NCBI RefSeq assembly: GCF_900103935.1
Contig: NZ_FNIC01000009.1
Location: 55,952 to 119,951 of the forward strand
Origin: Nocardioides szechwanensis
GTDB taxonomy: Bacteria; Actinomycetota; Actinomycetes; Propionibacteriales; Nocardioidaceae
Length of the DNA: 64,000 nt
Direction of reading: 5' to 3'
Shown: piece by piece, positions 36,780 through 44,697 of the stretch
Layout of the letters: every line of letters begins with the position of its first letter
Numbering within the stretch: position 1 is the first letter of the stretch
Notes under the pieces: model-generated
Database searches by the model: none
What the model was told of the DNA's origin: nothing
What the model saw: the letters and a program-made list of their open reading frames with translations, nothing else
Translations under genes and position numbers: made by a program

Positions 36780-36831
36780 GGCCTGGTCGCACGCTGGGGC
36801 GAAGCACCTGCACGCGAGAGGAGAACCCGAG

Positions 36832-37062
36832 ATGCGGACTATTGGCCTGGTGGTCGGTGGCATGCGCTGCCGACGTTGCGTCCGGGAGGTCACGGCCCGG
36901 CTCCGCGATGTTCCGGGCGTCGAGACCGTGATGGCCGACACCGAGAGTTCCGTGGTCCGGCTGGCCGGCACGATGACCGTCGATGACGTCCTCGGGGCGC
37001 TCCGTGGCCTCAACTACCCGGTGGAGCTCCTCGGCGAGCCCGGCCACGCCGAAGACAGCTGA
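36832..37062 (+). CDS. small HMA-domain protein with GMRCRRC metal motif
   Basis: 76 aa from the ATG at 36832, with AGAGGAG eight bases upstream. One HMA fold: VVGGMRCRRCVREVTARLRDVPGV, Cys13 and Cys16, but with Arg residues flanking the Cys pair instead of the usual Thr/Ala/Ser. The C-terminal part ends in LRGLNYPVELL. It probably binds a soft metal ion; the positive charge around the site may alter partner choice. It lies divergent to the left operon and upstream of the MFS exporter, whose tandem repeats overlap its 3' end. Confidence 0.82.
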   Translation: MRTIGLVVGGMRCRRCVREVTARLRDVPGVETVMADTESSVVRLAGTMTVDDVLGALRGLNYPVELLGEPGHAEDS

Positions 37063-37102
37063 TCACATCGACGCCGACAGGCACGAGACAGCGAGAGGAC
37101 AG
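37054..37102 (+). promoter_or_regulatory. GACAG repeat array upstream of the MFS exporter
   Basis: GACAG starts at 37076, 37087 and 37098, exactly 11 bp apart, and another copy at 37054 is 22 bp before the first. The array ends 66 bp before the MFS start. Tandem 11-bp-spaced repeats near a promoter are the classical binding pattern of SARP activators and OmpR-type regulators; the SARP gene lies just downstream of the exporter. Confidence 0.6.
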
Positions 37103-37167
37103 CCGCCGTCGCGAGGCTCCTGACGTCAGCCGATGTCGGCTGGTCCGTCACGAGAGAAGGGCACACC

Positions 37168-38616
37168 ATGTCTTCCACATCCTCGCCCGCGGAGACCGTG
37201 AGCAGCCGGCGCTGGCTCGCACTCGGTCTCATCGCCGCGGCTCAGTTCATGGTCATCATGGACACCTCGATCATCGGGGTTGCACTGCCCGAGATGCAGG
37301 CCGACCTCGGCTTCACCCCTGAGGGCCTCAGCTGGGTCTTCAACGCCTACGTCGTCGCATTCGGTGGACTCCTGCTGCTCGGCGGCCGACTGTCCGACCT
37401 GTTCGGCGCCCGCCGGATCTTCAGCATCGGCTGGGGGCTGCTGGCGGTGGGCTCGGTGATGGCAGGTCTCGCCGACGGCGTGGCCGTCGAGCTGGCCGGT
37501 CGGGCAGTCCAGGGGGCCGGCTCGGCGCTGATCGCGCCGGCTGCCCTGACCCTGCTGTTCACCATCTTCGGGGCCACGCCCAAGGAGCTGACCAAGGCGC
37601 TCGCGCTGTACGGCGCGGCGGCACCGGCCGGCGGAACCGCCGGCGTGTTCCTCGGCGGTGTCCTGACCGAGTACGCCAGCTGGCCCTGGGTCTTCTTCAT
37701 CAACCTGCCGCTCGCTGCCGTCGTACTCCTGCTCACGCCCTCCGTGATGCCCAAGGGGATGACTCGCTCGGGATCGCTCGACCTTGCTGGCGCCGTCACC
37801 GTGACGGCGGGCCTGGCTGCGGTGGTCTTTGCCATCGTCCGGGCGCCGGAGGTCGGTTGGGTGTCTGCGTCGACGCTCGTGACCGGAGTCGCCGGCCTCG
37901 CGCTGCTGGTGCTGTTCGTGGTCTTCCAGGCCCGCCGCAGGGAGCCGCTGATGCGACTGGGCATCCTCAAGGCGCCCAACCTGGCTGCCGCGAACGTCGC
38001 GCAGTTCATGCTCGGCGCCGCCTGGATCCCGATGTTCTTCTTCGTCAACCTCTACCTTCAGCAGGTGGTGGGGCTCGGGGCCTTCGCCAGCGGTGCGGCG
38101 CTGCTGCCGCTTACCGTCACGATCATGGTCGGGATGGTCGGTGCCGCCCCGCGGCTGATCGCCCGCTTCGGTCCGAAGGCCATGACGGTCTCCGGGCTCG
38201 CGACCCTGTCGGTCGGCCTGGTGTGGCTCTCCTTCATCCAGCCCGACGGGAGCTTCGTCCGCGATGTTCTCCCCGCATCGCTCGTCGCGGCTGCCGGGAT
38301 GGCGATGGCATTCATCCCGTCGCTCGGACTGGCCCTGACGGCGGCGGCCCCGGAAGAGGGTGGTCTTGCCTCCGGGATCGTGAGCACCAGCTACCAGATC
38401 GGCTCGGCGCTGGGTCTGGCGCTGATGACCGCGGTCGCGTCCGCCTTCGGTGCCGACCGGGTCGGCGATGCCGTGTCTCAGACCGAGGGATGGTCGGCCG
38501 GACTGCTCGGTGCCGCGGGCACCGCCGCCCTGGGCGCCCTTCTGGCGGTGGCCTGGCTGCGCCGGCCCCAGGTGCCTGACGAGGCAGTCCAGGAGACGTC
38601 TGACGCGGTCGCTTGA
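37168..38616 (+). CDS. MFS exporter, DHA2 (EmrB/QacA) type
   Basis: 482 aa from an ATG with AGAGAAGG upstream. About 14 hydrophobic helices; MDTSIIGVALPEMQADLG near the N-terminus and the motif A region LGGRLSDLFGARRIF identify the drug:H+ antiporter-2 family. Motif C-like GGTAGVFLGGVLTEYASWPWVFFINLP is present. It probably exports a toxic or signalling small molecule. The next gene, 194 bp downstream, encodes an AfsR/SARP-type regulator in the same direction, and a GACAG array lies in the promoter. Confidence 0.9.
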   Translation: MSSTSSPAETVSSRRWLALGLIAAAQFMVIMDTSIIGVALPEMQADLGFTPEGLSWVFNAYVVAFGGLLLLGGRLSDLFGARRIFSIGWGLLAVGSVMAGLADGVAVELAGRAVQGAGSALIAPAALTLLFTIFGATPKELTKALALYGAAAPAGGTAGVFLGGVLTEYASWPWVFFINLPLAAVVLLLTPSVMPKGMTRSGSLDLAGAVTVTAGLAAVVFAIVRAPEVGWVSASTLVTGVAGLALLVLFVVFQARRREPLMRLGILKAPNLAAANVAQFMLGAAWIPMFFFVNLYLQQVVGLGAFASGAALLPLTVTIMVGMVGAAPRLIARFGPKAMTVSGLATLSVGLVWLSFIQPDGSFVRDVLPASLVAAAGMAMAFIPSLGLALTAAAPEEGGLASGIVSTSYQIGSALGLALMTAVASAFGADRVGDAVSQTEGWSAGLLGAAGTAALGALLAVAWLRRPQVPDEAVQETSDAVA

Positions 38617-38809
38617 CCTGGGGTCCGACCGACTAGCCCTTGAGTAGGCCGGCTACTCGCTGGCCCGTTTGAGCACACGTCCCGGCGGAGTTCCCCCCTC
38701 CGCCGGGACGTGGTTTCACGCAGGGATCGAAGGTCACAGCGGCCGTCGGGTGATTGCTCCCGCCCCGCCGTTACGACACCATGACCCGAGGAGCGACGAG
38801 GAGAGAGCC

Positions 38810-41800
38810 ATGGACGTGCGCTTCAGGCTGCTCGGTCCGATGGAGATCCTGGTCGGAGGGCGATCTGTGGGGATGCCCGGCGCGGCCGAGCGCGCTGTCC
38901 TGGTCCAGCTCCTGCTCTCGCCGGGCCGCACGATCCCGGCCACCATGCTCGTCGACCGGCTCTGGTCTGAGTCGTCGCTCCCGGTCGATCCGATGAACGC
39001 CCTCCAGATCCGGGTCTCGAAACTGCGGCGCAGCCTGAAGATGATCGGTCTGCCGGAGGTGGTCACCCGTGAAGGGGTCGGCTACCGCGCCAACGTCGAT
39101 CCCGGCTCGGTCGACGCCGTCGACTTCGTTGCTCGCGTGCGGGAGGCGCGGGGGCACGCTGCTGGTGAGCCGGACGGAGCCGACGCATCCCTCGAGGCGT
39201 ACGACGAGGCGCTGGCCCTGTGGCGTGGCGACGCGCTCAGTGACTTCGCTGCCGAGCAGTGGGCCACCATCGAGGCCGCACGGTTCGCGGAGCTCAGGCT
39301 GACCGCGCTCACCGAACGTGCCCAGATCGCACTGGCGCTCGGCCGCCAGGGGGAGGTCGTCGCGGATCTGGAACCCCTGGTCGCACACGATCCCACCCTC
39401 GAGTCGCTCACTGGCCTGCTCATGGTGGCCCTGTACCGCAGTGGCAGACAGGCGGAGGCGCTCGAGGCGTACCGGCGCACCCGCGAAGTGCTGGACGAGT
39501 CCCTGGGCCTCGAGCCCTCCCTCACGCTGCGCTCCCTGCACGAACGCGTGCTGCGCCAAGACGAGGCGCTGGGCTCGCAACCCGACCTGACCCCAGCGTC
39601 GGTGGCAGTGTCCGGCACCCCGCGTCGGCCCGAGGGAAGTGGCACCTCACCTACGAACCTGCCGACGGTGGTGCGTCCGCTGATCGGCCGTGATGCCCAG
39701 CTTGACTCCCTGGTAGAGCTTGTCCACGGTGCTCGTCTGTTGTCGCTGATCGGTCCCGGCGGTGCGGGCAAGACCTCCCTGGCCCTCGCCACTGTGGTGC
39801 GCAGCTCCGCCGCCTTCCCCGATGGGGCGTTCGGGGTGCGACTCGCGTCGGTCGATACTCCCGACCAGGTGCCGCTGGCGGTGGCCGATGCTCTCGGCGT
39901 GCCTTTGGACGGGGCGGCGGGAGACCGAGACGTGCGTGAGCGAGTGGTCTCCTACCTGGTGAGACGCCGGCTTCTACTGCTGCTCGACAACTGCGAGCAC
40001 GTCATCGACGCCGCCGCCGGCCTCGTCGACGAGATCCTGGGTCGGTGCCCGGAGGTGACGATCCTGGCGACCAGCCGCGAGGCACTCGCCGTCCCCGACG
40101 AGGTTCAGGTGACCGTGGACCCCCTGGAGACGCCGCCGGACGGTACGCCCCCCGGCCGCGTGCTGGAGCACCCGGCCGCGCAGCTCTTCGTCGAACGCGC
40201 CCGATCGGTGCGGCCCGGTACCGTGTTCGGTGACGACGACCTCGCCGCGATCGGTCGCATCAGCCGCGCTCTTGACGGGATCCCCCTCGCGCTCGAGCTC
40301 GCGGGTGTCCGGGTCGCAACGATGTCACCCGTCGAGATCGCTGGCCGTCTGGACCAGCGGTTCGCGCTGCTCACGACCGGGGCGCGCACCGCTGAGGCGC
40401 GGCAGCAGACACTGCGCGCGACCGTCGACTGGAGCTATGCGCTGCTCACCGAGCGGGAGCAGCGCGTGTTCAACCGGCTCGCGGTCTTCCAGGGCGGGTG
40501 GACGCTGACGGCGGCCGAGGCCGTCGTCAGCGACGCCAGTCTTGCGGTGGGCGAGGTACTCGACACGATCGGCCGCCTGGTCGAGCGCTCCATGGTGGTT
40601 GTCGAGCGTGGGGCCCCAACCCGCTACCGGATGCTGGAGACCCTGCGGCAGTACGCCGCCGAGCAGCTGTCCCTCGGCGGTGAGCTGGAGACCATGACCC
40701 AGCAGCATGCGGAGCACTTCCGCGATGTCGTGCAGGAGGCTGAGCCGCAGCTGCGCGGCGCCGCCCAGCGGGACACCTTCCGACGGCTGCGCGACGAGCA
40801 GCCCAACATCAGGGCGGCGCTGGCATGGCTGGGTCGGCCGGGAGGGGATCTCGATTCGGCCCTCGCGACCGCTGGTGCTCTCGGGCTCTTCTGGCACCTC
40901 GGGCGCCATCTGGAGGGCCGTGAGGTCCTTTCCCGCCTGCTCGTCTCGGGCAATGGCGGCCCGTCCGCACGGGCCCGCGCCCTCCAGGCCGTGTCCCTTG
41001 TGGAGAGGCCCCGCGCCTGTCTCGTCCACCCCAGTCCGCGCTGTGCCGAGACTGCGCGGGAGAGCCTGGCGACCTTCGTGGAGCTCGAGGACGACTCCCG
41101 TGCCGCCCTGTCGCGGGTCCTGCTGGCCGTCGAGGGGGTCACCGGCCAGGACCGGGACCGGGCTGAGGGCCTGCTGCGCGAGGCCGAGGCGCAGTTCGCG
41201 GCTGATGGTGACCACTGGGGCCTGGGCGTCGTCGGCTTCGTGCGCATGGAGACCGCCCTCAAGAACGGCGACGAGGCGGCCGCGGTCCCCATCGGGCGGG
41301 CCACCGCCGCGGCGTTCCGGCGACTCGACGACCCGTGGGGCCTGTCGGCGATCCTCTACCACCTCGGCTGGGGCCTGCGGCAGTTCGGACGCTACGACGA
41401 GGGGTCACGCGCCCTCGAGGAGGCGATTGACGTCGCGGCGGCGGCCGGCCTGTACAACACGGTGCAGTGGGCGTTGGCTGACCTCGCGATCGCCCAGCTC
41501 CACCTTGGCGAGGAGGATGCCGCGCGGGAGCTCTTCGACCGGGCGAGCGCCGCGTCGGAGCATGTCGGTGACGGCGCCGGCGCGGTCCTCGCGGGTTACG
41601 GCCACGGGCTGCTCGCCCAGGTGGGGGGAGACTGGGACCGGGCCCGAGGCCGCTTCACGAAAGCGTACGTCGGGTTCGGCCAGCTCGGCACCCCGGTGTC
41701 CCAGGGGCTCGCACTCGCCGGCTTGGCCAGGTGTGACGAGGCCGCGGCCGACGCGACGGCTGCCGGTGAGCGGTACGCGGAGCTGCTCGAGCTCGGCCGC

Positions 41801-42010
41801 GCCGCCGGAGAGCCGGGACTCACCAGCACTGCCCTGGAGGGCCTGTGTCGGCTGGCCGTCGGGCGCGGGGATCGCGCGCTCGCCTCGACCCTGCTTGCCG
41901 ACGCGATGGACCTGCGTACCGGCTTCGCCCGACCGGCGCCGCCGCACGAGCGGCGTGACCTCGAGGCGTACATCATCGACCTGGCGCAGGATCCCGTCCC
42001 GAACGCCTGA
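38810..42010 (+). CDS. AfsR/SARP family transcriptional regulator (BTAD, NB-ARC, TPR)
   Basis: 1066 aa from the ATG at 38810 with AGGAGAG upstream. Residues 1-95 form an OmpR-like winged helix (FRLLGPMEILVGG...LQIRVSKLRRSL...REGVGYR). Residues 100-245 are the bacterial transcriptional activation domain. The NB-ARC/STAND ATPase has Walker A GPGGAGKTSLA near residue 315 and Walker B LLLLDNCEHV near 390. The C-terminal third is helical with TPR-like repeats. It should bind 11-bp-spaced direct repeats when its ATPase is triggered by an unknown ligand. No biosynthetic cluster is present; the nearest candidate target is the exporter upstream. Confidence 0.9.
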   Translation: MDVRFRLLGPMEILVGGRSVGMPGAAERAVLVQLLLSPGRTIPATMLVDRLWSESSLPVDPMNALQIRVSKLRRSLKMIGLPEVVTREGVGYRANVDPGSVDAVDFVARVREARGHAAGEPDGADASLEAYDEALALWRGDALSDFAAEQWATIEAARFAELRLTALTERAQIALALGRQGEVVADLEPLVAHDPTLESLTGLLMVALYRSGRQAEALEAYRRTREVLDESLGLEPSLTLRSLHERVLRQDEALGSQPDLTPASVAVSGTPRRPEGSGTSPTNLPTVVRPLIGRDAQLDSLVELVHGARLLSLIGPGGAGKTSLALATVVRSSAAFPDGAFGVRLASVDTPDQVPLAVADALGVPLDGAAGDRDVRERVVSYLVRRRLLLLLDNCEHVIDAAAGLVDEILGRCPEVTILATSREALAVPDEVQVTVDPLETPPDGTPPGRVLEHPAAQLFVERARSVRPGTVFGDDDLAAIGRISRALDGIPLALELAGVRVATMSPVEIAGRLDQRFALLTTGARTAEARQQTLRATVDWSYALLTEREQRVFNRLAVFQGGWTLTAAEAVVSDASLAVGEVLDTIGRLVERSMVVVERGAPTRYRMLETLRQYAAEQLSLGGELETMTQQHAEHFRDVVQEAEPQLRGAAQRDTFRRLRDEQPNIRAALAWLGRPGGDLDSALATAGALGLFWHLGRHLEGREVLSRLLVSGNGGPSARARALQAVSLVERPRACLVHPSPRCAETARESLATFVELEDDSRAALSRVLLAVEGVTGQDRDRAEGLLREAEAQFAADGDHWGLGVVGFVRMETALKNGDEAAAVPIGRATAAAFRRLDDPWGLSAILYHLGWGLRQFGRYDEGSRALEEAIDVAAAAGLYNTVQWALADLAIAQLHLGEEDAARELFDRASAASEHVGDGAGAVLAGYGHGLLAQVGGDWDRARGRFTKAYVGFGQLGTPVSQGLALAGLARCDEAAADATAAGERYAELLELGRAAGEPGLTSTALEGLCRLAVGRGDRALASTLLADAMDLRTGFARPAPPHERRDLEAYIIDLAQDPVPNA

Positions 42011-42205
42011 CTTGCCCGCGGTGGCCAGTGGCATGGGGCGAGGCCGGGCCCGGCTGATGAAGTACTCCGCGACGGCGAGATAGATGATCCAGGCGGAGCC
42101 CAGGAGCAGGTCGCGTGCCACTGCCTGTGTGCCGAGGAAGGCCTCGCCTAACCCTTGGGTGAACACCTGGGTGCCGGCGCCCAGCGCGAGAAGTTGGACG
42201 CTCAC
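42003..42205 (-). pseudogene. possible membrane protein remnant
   Basis: The minus strand from a GTG at 42205 reads as well-biased coding sequence (GTQVFTQGLGEAFLG, then hydrophobic RDLLLGSAWIIYLAVAEYFI) for about 65 codons, then runs antisense into the SARP gene with no sensible stop. It looks like the surviving N-terminal piece of a membrane protein gene cut at this junction. I recognise no family. Confidence 0.3.
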
Positions 42206-42267
42206 CTCGTGGCGCGGTCACCAGCGGAGACAGGCAAGATCCTGACAGCCAGGAGCGGCCTATCGGG

Positions 42268-42534
42268 CTACAGCCGCCCGGGTTCGGCTGGTCTGCGTAG
42301 CTGACCCGTGACGAGCGGTTCGGCTGTGCCGGTGATGTGGGTCGGCGTCGACTCTCGCGTGGCTTCCAGGGGCCAGCATGGCGACTCCTCGTCCGTGAAG
42401 GCGGCACGCATCCGGAGGTCGCGACGCGGATCAGCCACCCCGCAGCATGAACGCAATTGCACGTGGCCATTGTGCGATGCGAACACCAGAAGCGCGACGG
42501 CTGCGATCAACACTCCACCAACGATGTAGGCCAC
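42268..42534 (-). CDS. small single-pass membrane protein with Cys pair
   Basis: 88 aa from a GTG at 42534 with GAGGAG six bases upstream. One N-terminal helix (VAYIVGGVLIAAVALLVFA) is followed by SHNGHVQLRSCCGVADPRRDL, where a Cys-Cys pair and nearby His could bind metal. The last half is Glu/Thr-rich and featureless. It is divergent from the Met/His-rich secreted peptide gene, 240 bp away, which supports a link to metal handling. No family recognised. Confidence 0.55.
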   Translation of the reverse strand: MAYIVGGVLIAAVALLVFASHNGHVQLRSCCGVADPRRDLRMRAAFTDEESPCWPLEATRESTPTHITGTAEPLVTGQLRRPAEPGRL

Positions 42535-42777
42535 AGCCAACTCCTCACTGCAAAAAGCACGTTGAGTCCGAATGCGTTCAGTGTGCGCCACTACAGGGCG
42601 TCGAACCAGTACCGCCTTCTCTCACAGCACGACCAGGCCGCCGATCGAGTGGAGCAGCGTGCCAGGGACGCGGGCTCGGCGGCTCGTGGGAAAGACACCA
42701 AGGCCCTACCGGACCATCAGCAGTTCTTCACATCGGAGGAGGAATCTGGAGGCATTGGAACCCTAGAAAGGACCGTA

Positions 42778-43032
42778 ATGAAACTACGACTTCGTTCAGC
42801 ACTCGTCAGCAGCGCCGCAGCAATCGCAGCGCTTGTCGTTCCCGGGCCGGCAGTGGCTTCCCAAGGAAACGATGCGTTCATCGAGCCCAGCTCTACGGCA
42901 ACCGTGGCGATGAACGACATGCCCCCCGGGATGCACACAATGATGAACTCGCCCGGACACGAGAGGTTCGTGGCGTCATCCGGCCACGAGCACGTCATGA
43001 GCTCGCCGGGCCACCAGGCGATGATGGACTGA
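42778..43032 (+). CDS. small secreted Met/His-rich peptide, candidate extracytoplasmic copper binder
   Basis: 84 aa from the ATG at 42778 with AGAAAGGA upstream. A clear signal peptide (KLRLRSALVSSAAAIAALVV, cleavage near AVAS) leaves a mature peptide of about 55 residues. This contains eight Met and five His but no Cys, arranged in tandem-like units (SPGHERFVA, SSGHEHVM, SSPGHQAMM) and a GMHTMMNS block. Met/His clusters bind Cu(I)/Cu(II) in proteins such as CopK, CusF or CopC-type sites. It has no family I can name. Base composition is slightly lower in GC than neighbours, and it borders an IS remnant. Confidence 0.72.
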   Translation: MKLRLRSALVSSAAAIAALVVPGPAVASQGNDAFIEPSSTATVAMNDMPPGMHTMMNSPGHERFVASSGHEHVMSSPGHQAMMD

Positions 43033-43136
43033 GATACCAACGTCCCGAGCTGCTGTTTCCGCCTCTGAGCTCAGCACAGCGGTCGCGAGACACCTCCCAT
43101 GGCCGTAAGCCGGTCATCCTCTTGTGGGTTCGTATC

Positions 43137-43150
43137 GCTTTGAATCCTCA
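43137..43150 (+). repeat. 14-bp direct repeat flanking the IS481 remnant (left)
   Basis: GCTTTGAATCCTCA occurs here and again at 43626-43639, just outside the two inverted repeats of the IS remnant. It may be a target duplication or part of a nested insertion. Confidence 0.5.
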
Positions 43151-43173
43151 CTGTGATGTCTCAAGACATCGGA

Positions 43174-43207
43174 AACTCCCGGACCCACGACTGTGGGTCC
43201 GGGAGTT
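43174..43207. terminator. hairpin terminator inside the IS remnant
   Basis: Perfect 15-bp arms, AACTCCCGGACCCAC and its complement, around a 4-base loop, ending in GTCATTTC. It sits downstream of the truncated transposase frame and would also stop transcription entering from the secreted peptide gene. Confidence 0.6.
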
Positions 43208-43542
43208 GTCATTTCTGGGTGGGCCGGGTGGGTCCTCTGGGTGCTCCGGTGGGCTGGTAGTCAAGGTGCCAGCTGCTGATGGTGTCGGCACCCGCATCGA
43301 GCCCGGCCTCCTCGAGTCGTGTGCGTAGGCCCAGGACCAACTCGACCGTGGTGGCCGGGATGGCCTCCTGGTGAGGTCTTCGGACGCCGCGAGCGTGGCT
43401 CGAGAGCCGCCTCGCCCTCGGCGCGGTAGCGGGCCAGGAGCTTGCTGACCCAGCCCGGGCTCACGTTGTACGTGCGGGCCGCCTGCGCCTGGGTGAGGCC
43501 TTCGGTCTCGACGGCGGTGATGACCAGCCTGGCTTTCGACAC
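43200..43542 (-). pseudogene. IS481-family transposase fragment, frameshifted and truncated
   Basis: From an ATG at 43542 the frame reads SKARLVITAVETEGLTQAQAA, the helix-turn-helix start of IS481 transposases, to LEPRSRRPKTSP. There a frameshift occurs: the continuation TTVELVLGLRTRLEEAGLDAG and DTISSWHLDYQPTG is in another frame. The DDE catalytic domain is absent. The copy is dead but its terminal repeats are intact, so it could have been mobilised in trans. Confidence 0.82.
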
Positions 43543-43625
43543 GACCGAGCATCAGGCCCCCGCCAGGACTAGGCGGAGTTTCCTATGTCTTGAGACATCC
43601 GTTTCCTATGTCCTGAGCCAGCACG

Positions 43626-43639
43626 GCTTTGAATCCTCA
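43626..43639 (+). repeat. 14-bp direct repeat flanking the IS481 remnant (right)
   Basis: Second copy of GCTTTGAATCCTCA; see the left copy at 43137. It lies 27 bp outside the right inverted repeat, whereas the left copy is 4 bp outside the left one, so extra IS-derived bases separate it. Confidence 0.5.
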
Positions 43640-43661
43640 GTGCTGCGCCATGCACGATCGG

Positions 43662-43955
43662 TCAGGGACGGGGGAAGCCGGCTGCGAGTCGCGCGCTCGC
43701 GAGCCGAACCCGACCCAGTCCGGCCAGCGTAAGGCGGCGGTCGGTGGTGCGCGAGGCGGAGATCTGGAAGTACATGGCGACGGCGGTCAGGAAGGCGGCT
43801 GCCCACCCTGCGGTGACGGTCTGGAGTGCGGGGCCGCCTCCGGTGCCGCCGAAGAGTCGTGGGGCGTAGGTCAGCCGCGGGTACACCAACGGCTCCTGAG
43901 GGCAGTAGCCCACCAGCCCGCTCCTGGTCACGATGCCGGCATTGCATGGTGTCAC
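43662..43955 (-). CDS. possible small membrane protein, unknown function
   Basis: A 97-codon frame from a GTG at 43955. It encodes one plausible hydrophobic helix (TVTAGWAAAFLTAVAMYF) and a basic tail, with two Cys near the N-terminus. The GAGGAA upstream sits too close to the GTG, so the start is unsure. It could be the last member of the minus-strand unit with the two small genes at 44003-44532, or a remnant next to the IS. Confidence 0.3.
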   Translation of the reverse strand: MTPCNAGIVTRSGLVGYCPQEPLVYPRLTYAPRLFGGTGGGPALQTVTAGWAAAFLTAVAMYFQISASRTTDRRLTLAGLGRVRLASARLAAGFPRP

Positions 43956-44002
43956 TTCCTCACCTGACCATCCTGCCGAGTCAGATGGCTGCGGTTGAGC
44001 GC

Positions 44003-44290
44003 CTACTTGTGACTGTGTCCGCCGGGCATCATGAACATCATCGCGGCCATCATCGCCACGCAGCCCAGGGCCCACAGCAGGGCGCCGGAGCCGGCGGTCC
44101 CGGACACGATGAGCAGCAGCACGATCGCGATCATCGGAACACAACAGATGAGCATCATCCACCGGTGTCCGCCGTGCGCGTCGTGGCCCGTGCCCGTGTG
44201 AGGGTTCAGTTGTTCTTGGCCGGGCTCCTGCGAGGAGCCCTGGGTCGGGCCCCACAGGGGGCGGTCGGGTCCGGTCGGTTGGCTGGTCAT
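44003..44290 (-). CDS. small Met/His-rich two-helix membrane protein
   Basis: 95 aa. A polar N-terminus with HTGTGHDAHGGH precedes two hydrophobic helices (MMLICCVPMIAIVLLLIVSG and ALLWALGCVAMMAAMMFMM) and the tail PGGHSHK. Met, His and Cys are abundant, the composition expected of copper-handling membrane peptides. It overlaps the upstream DUF2892 gene by four bases (ATGA) and shares its CopR-like promoter site. It is similar in style to the DUF2933-like proteins of copper clusters, but I cannot confirm the family. Confidence 0.65.
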   Translation of the reverse strand: MTSQPTGPDRPLWGPTQGSSQEPGQEQLNPHTGTGHDAHGGHRWMMLICCVPMIAIVLLLIVSGTAGSGALLWALGCVAMMAAMMFMMPGGHSHK

Positions 44291-44532
44291 GACGTCTTCT
44301 CCTTCAGTGAGGCAGGCAGGTGGCCGAGGCGGGCGTAGAGCGGGCAGTGCCCGAGGGCGCCGGTGACCACCAGGTCGAGGCCGGCAACCACGAGGAGCAG
44401 CGCGAGGACCACCGCCACGACGCCCGAGGTTGATGCGAGCAGGACTACCCCGGCGAGCGCGCCGAGCCCTCCGACCAGGACTCGGGCGGTCCGCTCGGTC
44501 GGCGTGATGTTGACCTTCCAACCACTGGCCAT
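44287..44532 (-). CDS. DUF2892 (YgaP-type inner membrane) protein
   Basis: 81 aa from the ATG at 44532 with AAGGAG upstream. The opening WKVNITPTERTARVLVGG is the DUF2892 signature, followed by two hydrophobic helices and a GHCPLYARLG motif with one Cys. In other bacteria this domain is fused to or located with rhodanese and metal or sulfur genes. Here it heads a small operon preceded by a tandem CopR-like box about 85 bp upstream. Confidence 0.8.
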   Translation of the reverse strand: MASGWKVNITPTERTARVLVGGLGALAGVVLLASTSGVVAVVLALLLVVAGLDLVVTGALGHCPLYARLGHLPASLKEKTS

Positions 44533-44615
44533 GACTCTCAGCTCCTTCGCTGACCCGGCTTGTCCGGGTCCTTGCACCTTCAGCGTCGTCGTCCGAGGTC
44601 AAGATCGCCGCGAGG

Positions 44616-44637
44616 CTTCGATGAAGGTTCCCTGAAG
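44616..44637 (-). promoter_or_regulatory. CopR-like tandem box A
   Basis: On the minus strand the two 11-bp half-sites read CTTCAGGGAAC and CTTCATCGAAG, directly adjoining. Matches boxes B to E elsewhere in the island. It precedes the DUF2892 gene (start 44532). Tandem 11-bp half-sites are the binding mode of OmpR-type regulators such as the one at 47118. Confidence 0.65.
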
Positions 44638-44697
44638 GACCAATGGCCGGCTCGAACAGCGGGGGTTGGGGCAGTTCGACGAGGCTAGGTGGGCTGG

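Larger units (their letters stand above)
43155..43599 (-). mobile_element. IS481-family insertion sequence remnant with 24-bp terminal inverted repeats
   Basis: The ends are GATGTCTCAAGACAT... (43155-43178) and its reverse complement at 43576-43599, with one mismatch in 24 bases. The ~445-bp interior encodes only the N-terminal helix-turn-helix half of an IS481 transposase. A third, partial copy of the end (GTTTCCTATGTCCTGAG) follows the right repeat, suggesting nested insertions. The element is too short to be active by itself. Confidence 0.8.

Noticed and set aside
37168..42010. Antibiotic biosynthetic cluster around the SARP regulator
   Set aside because: No synthase, transferase or tailoring gene lies near; only an exporter and metal genes.
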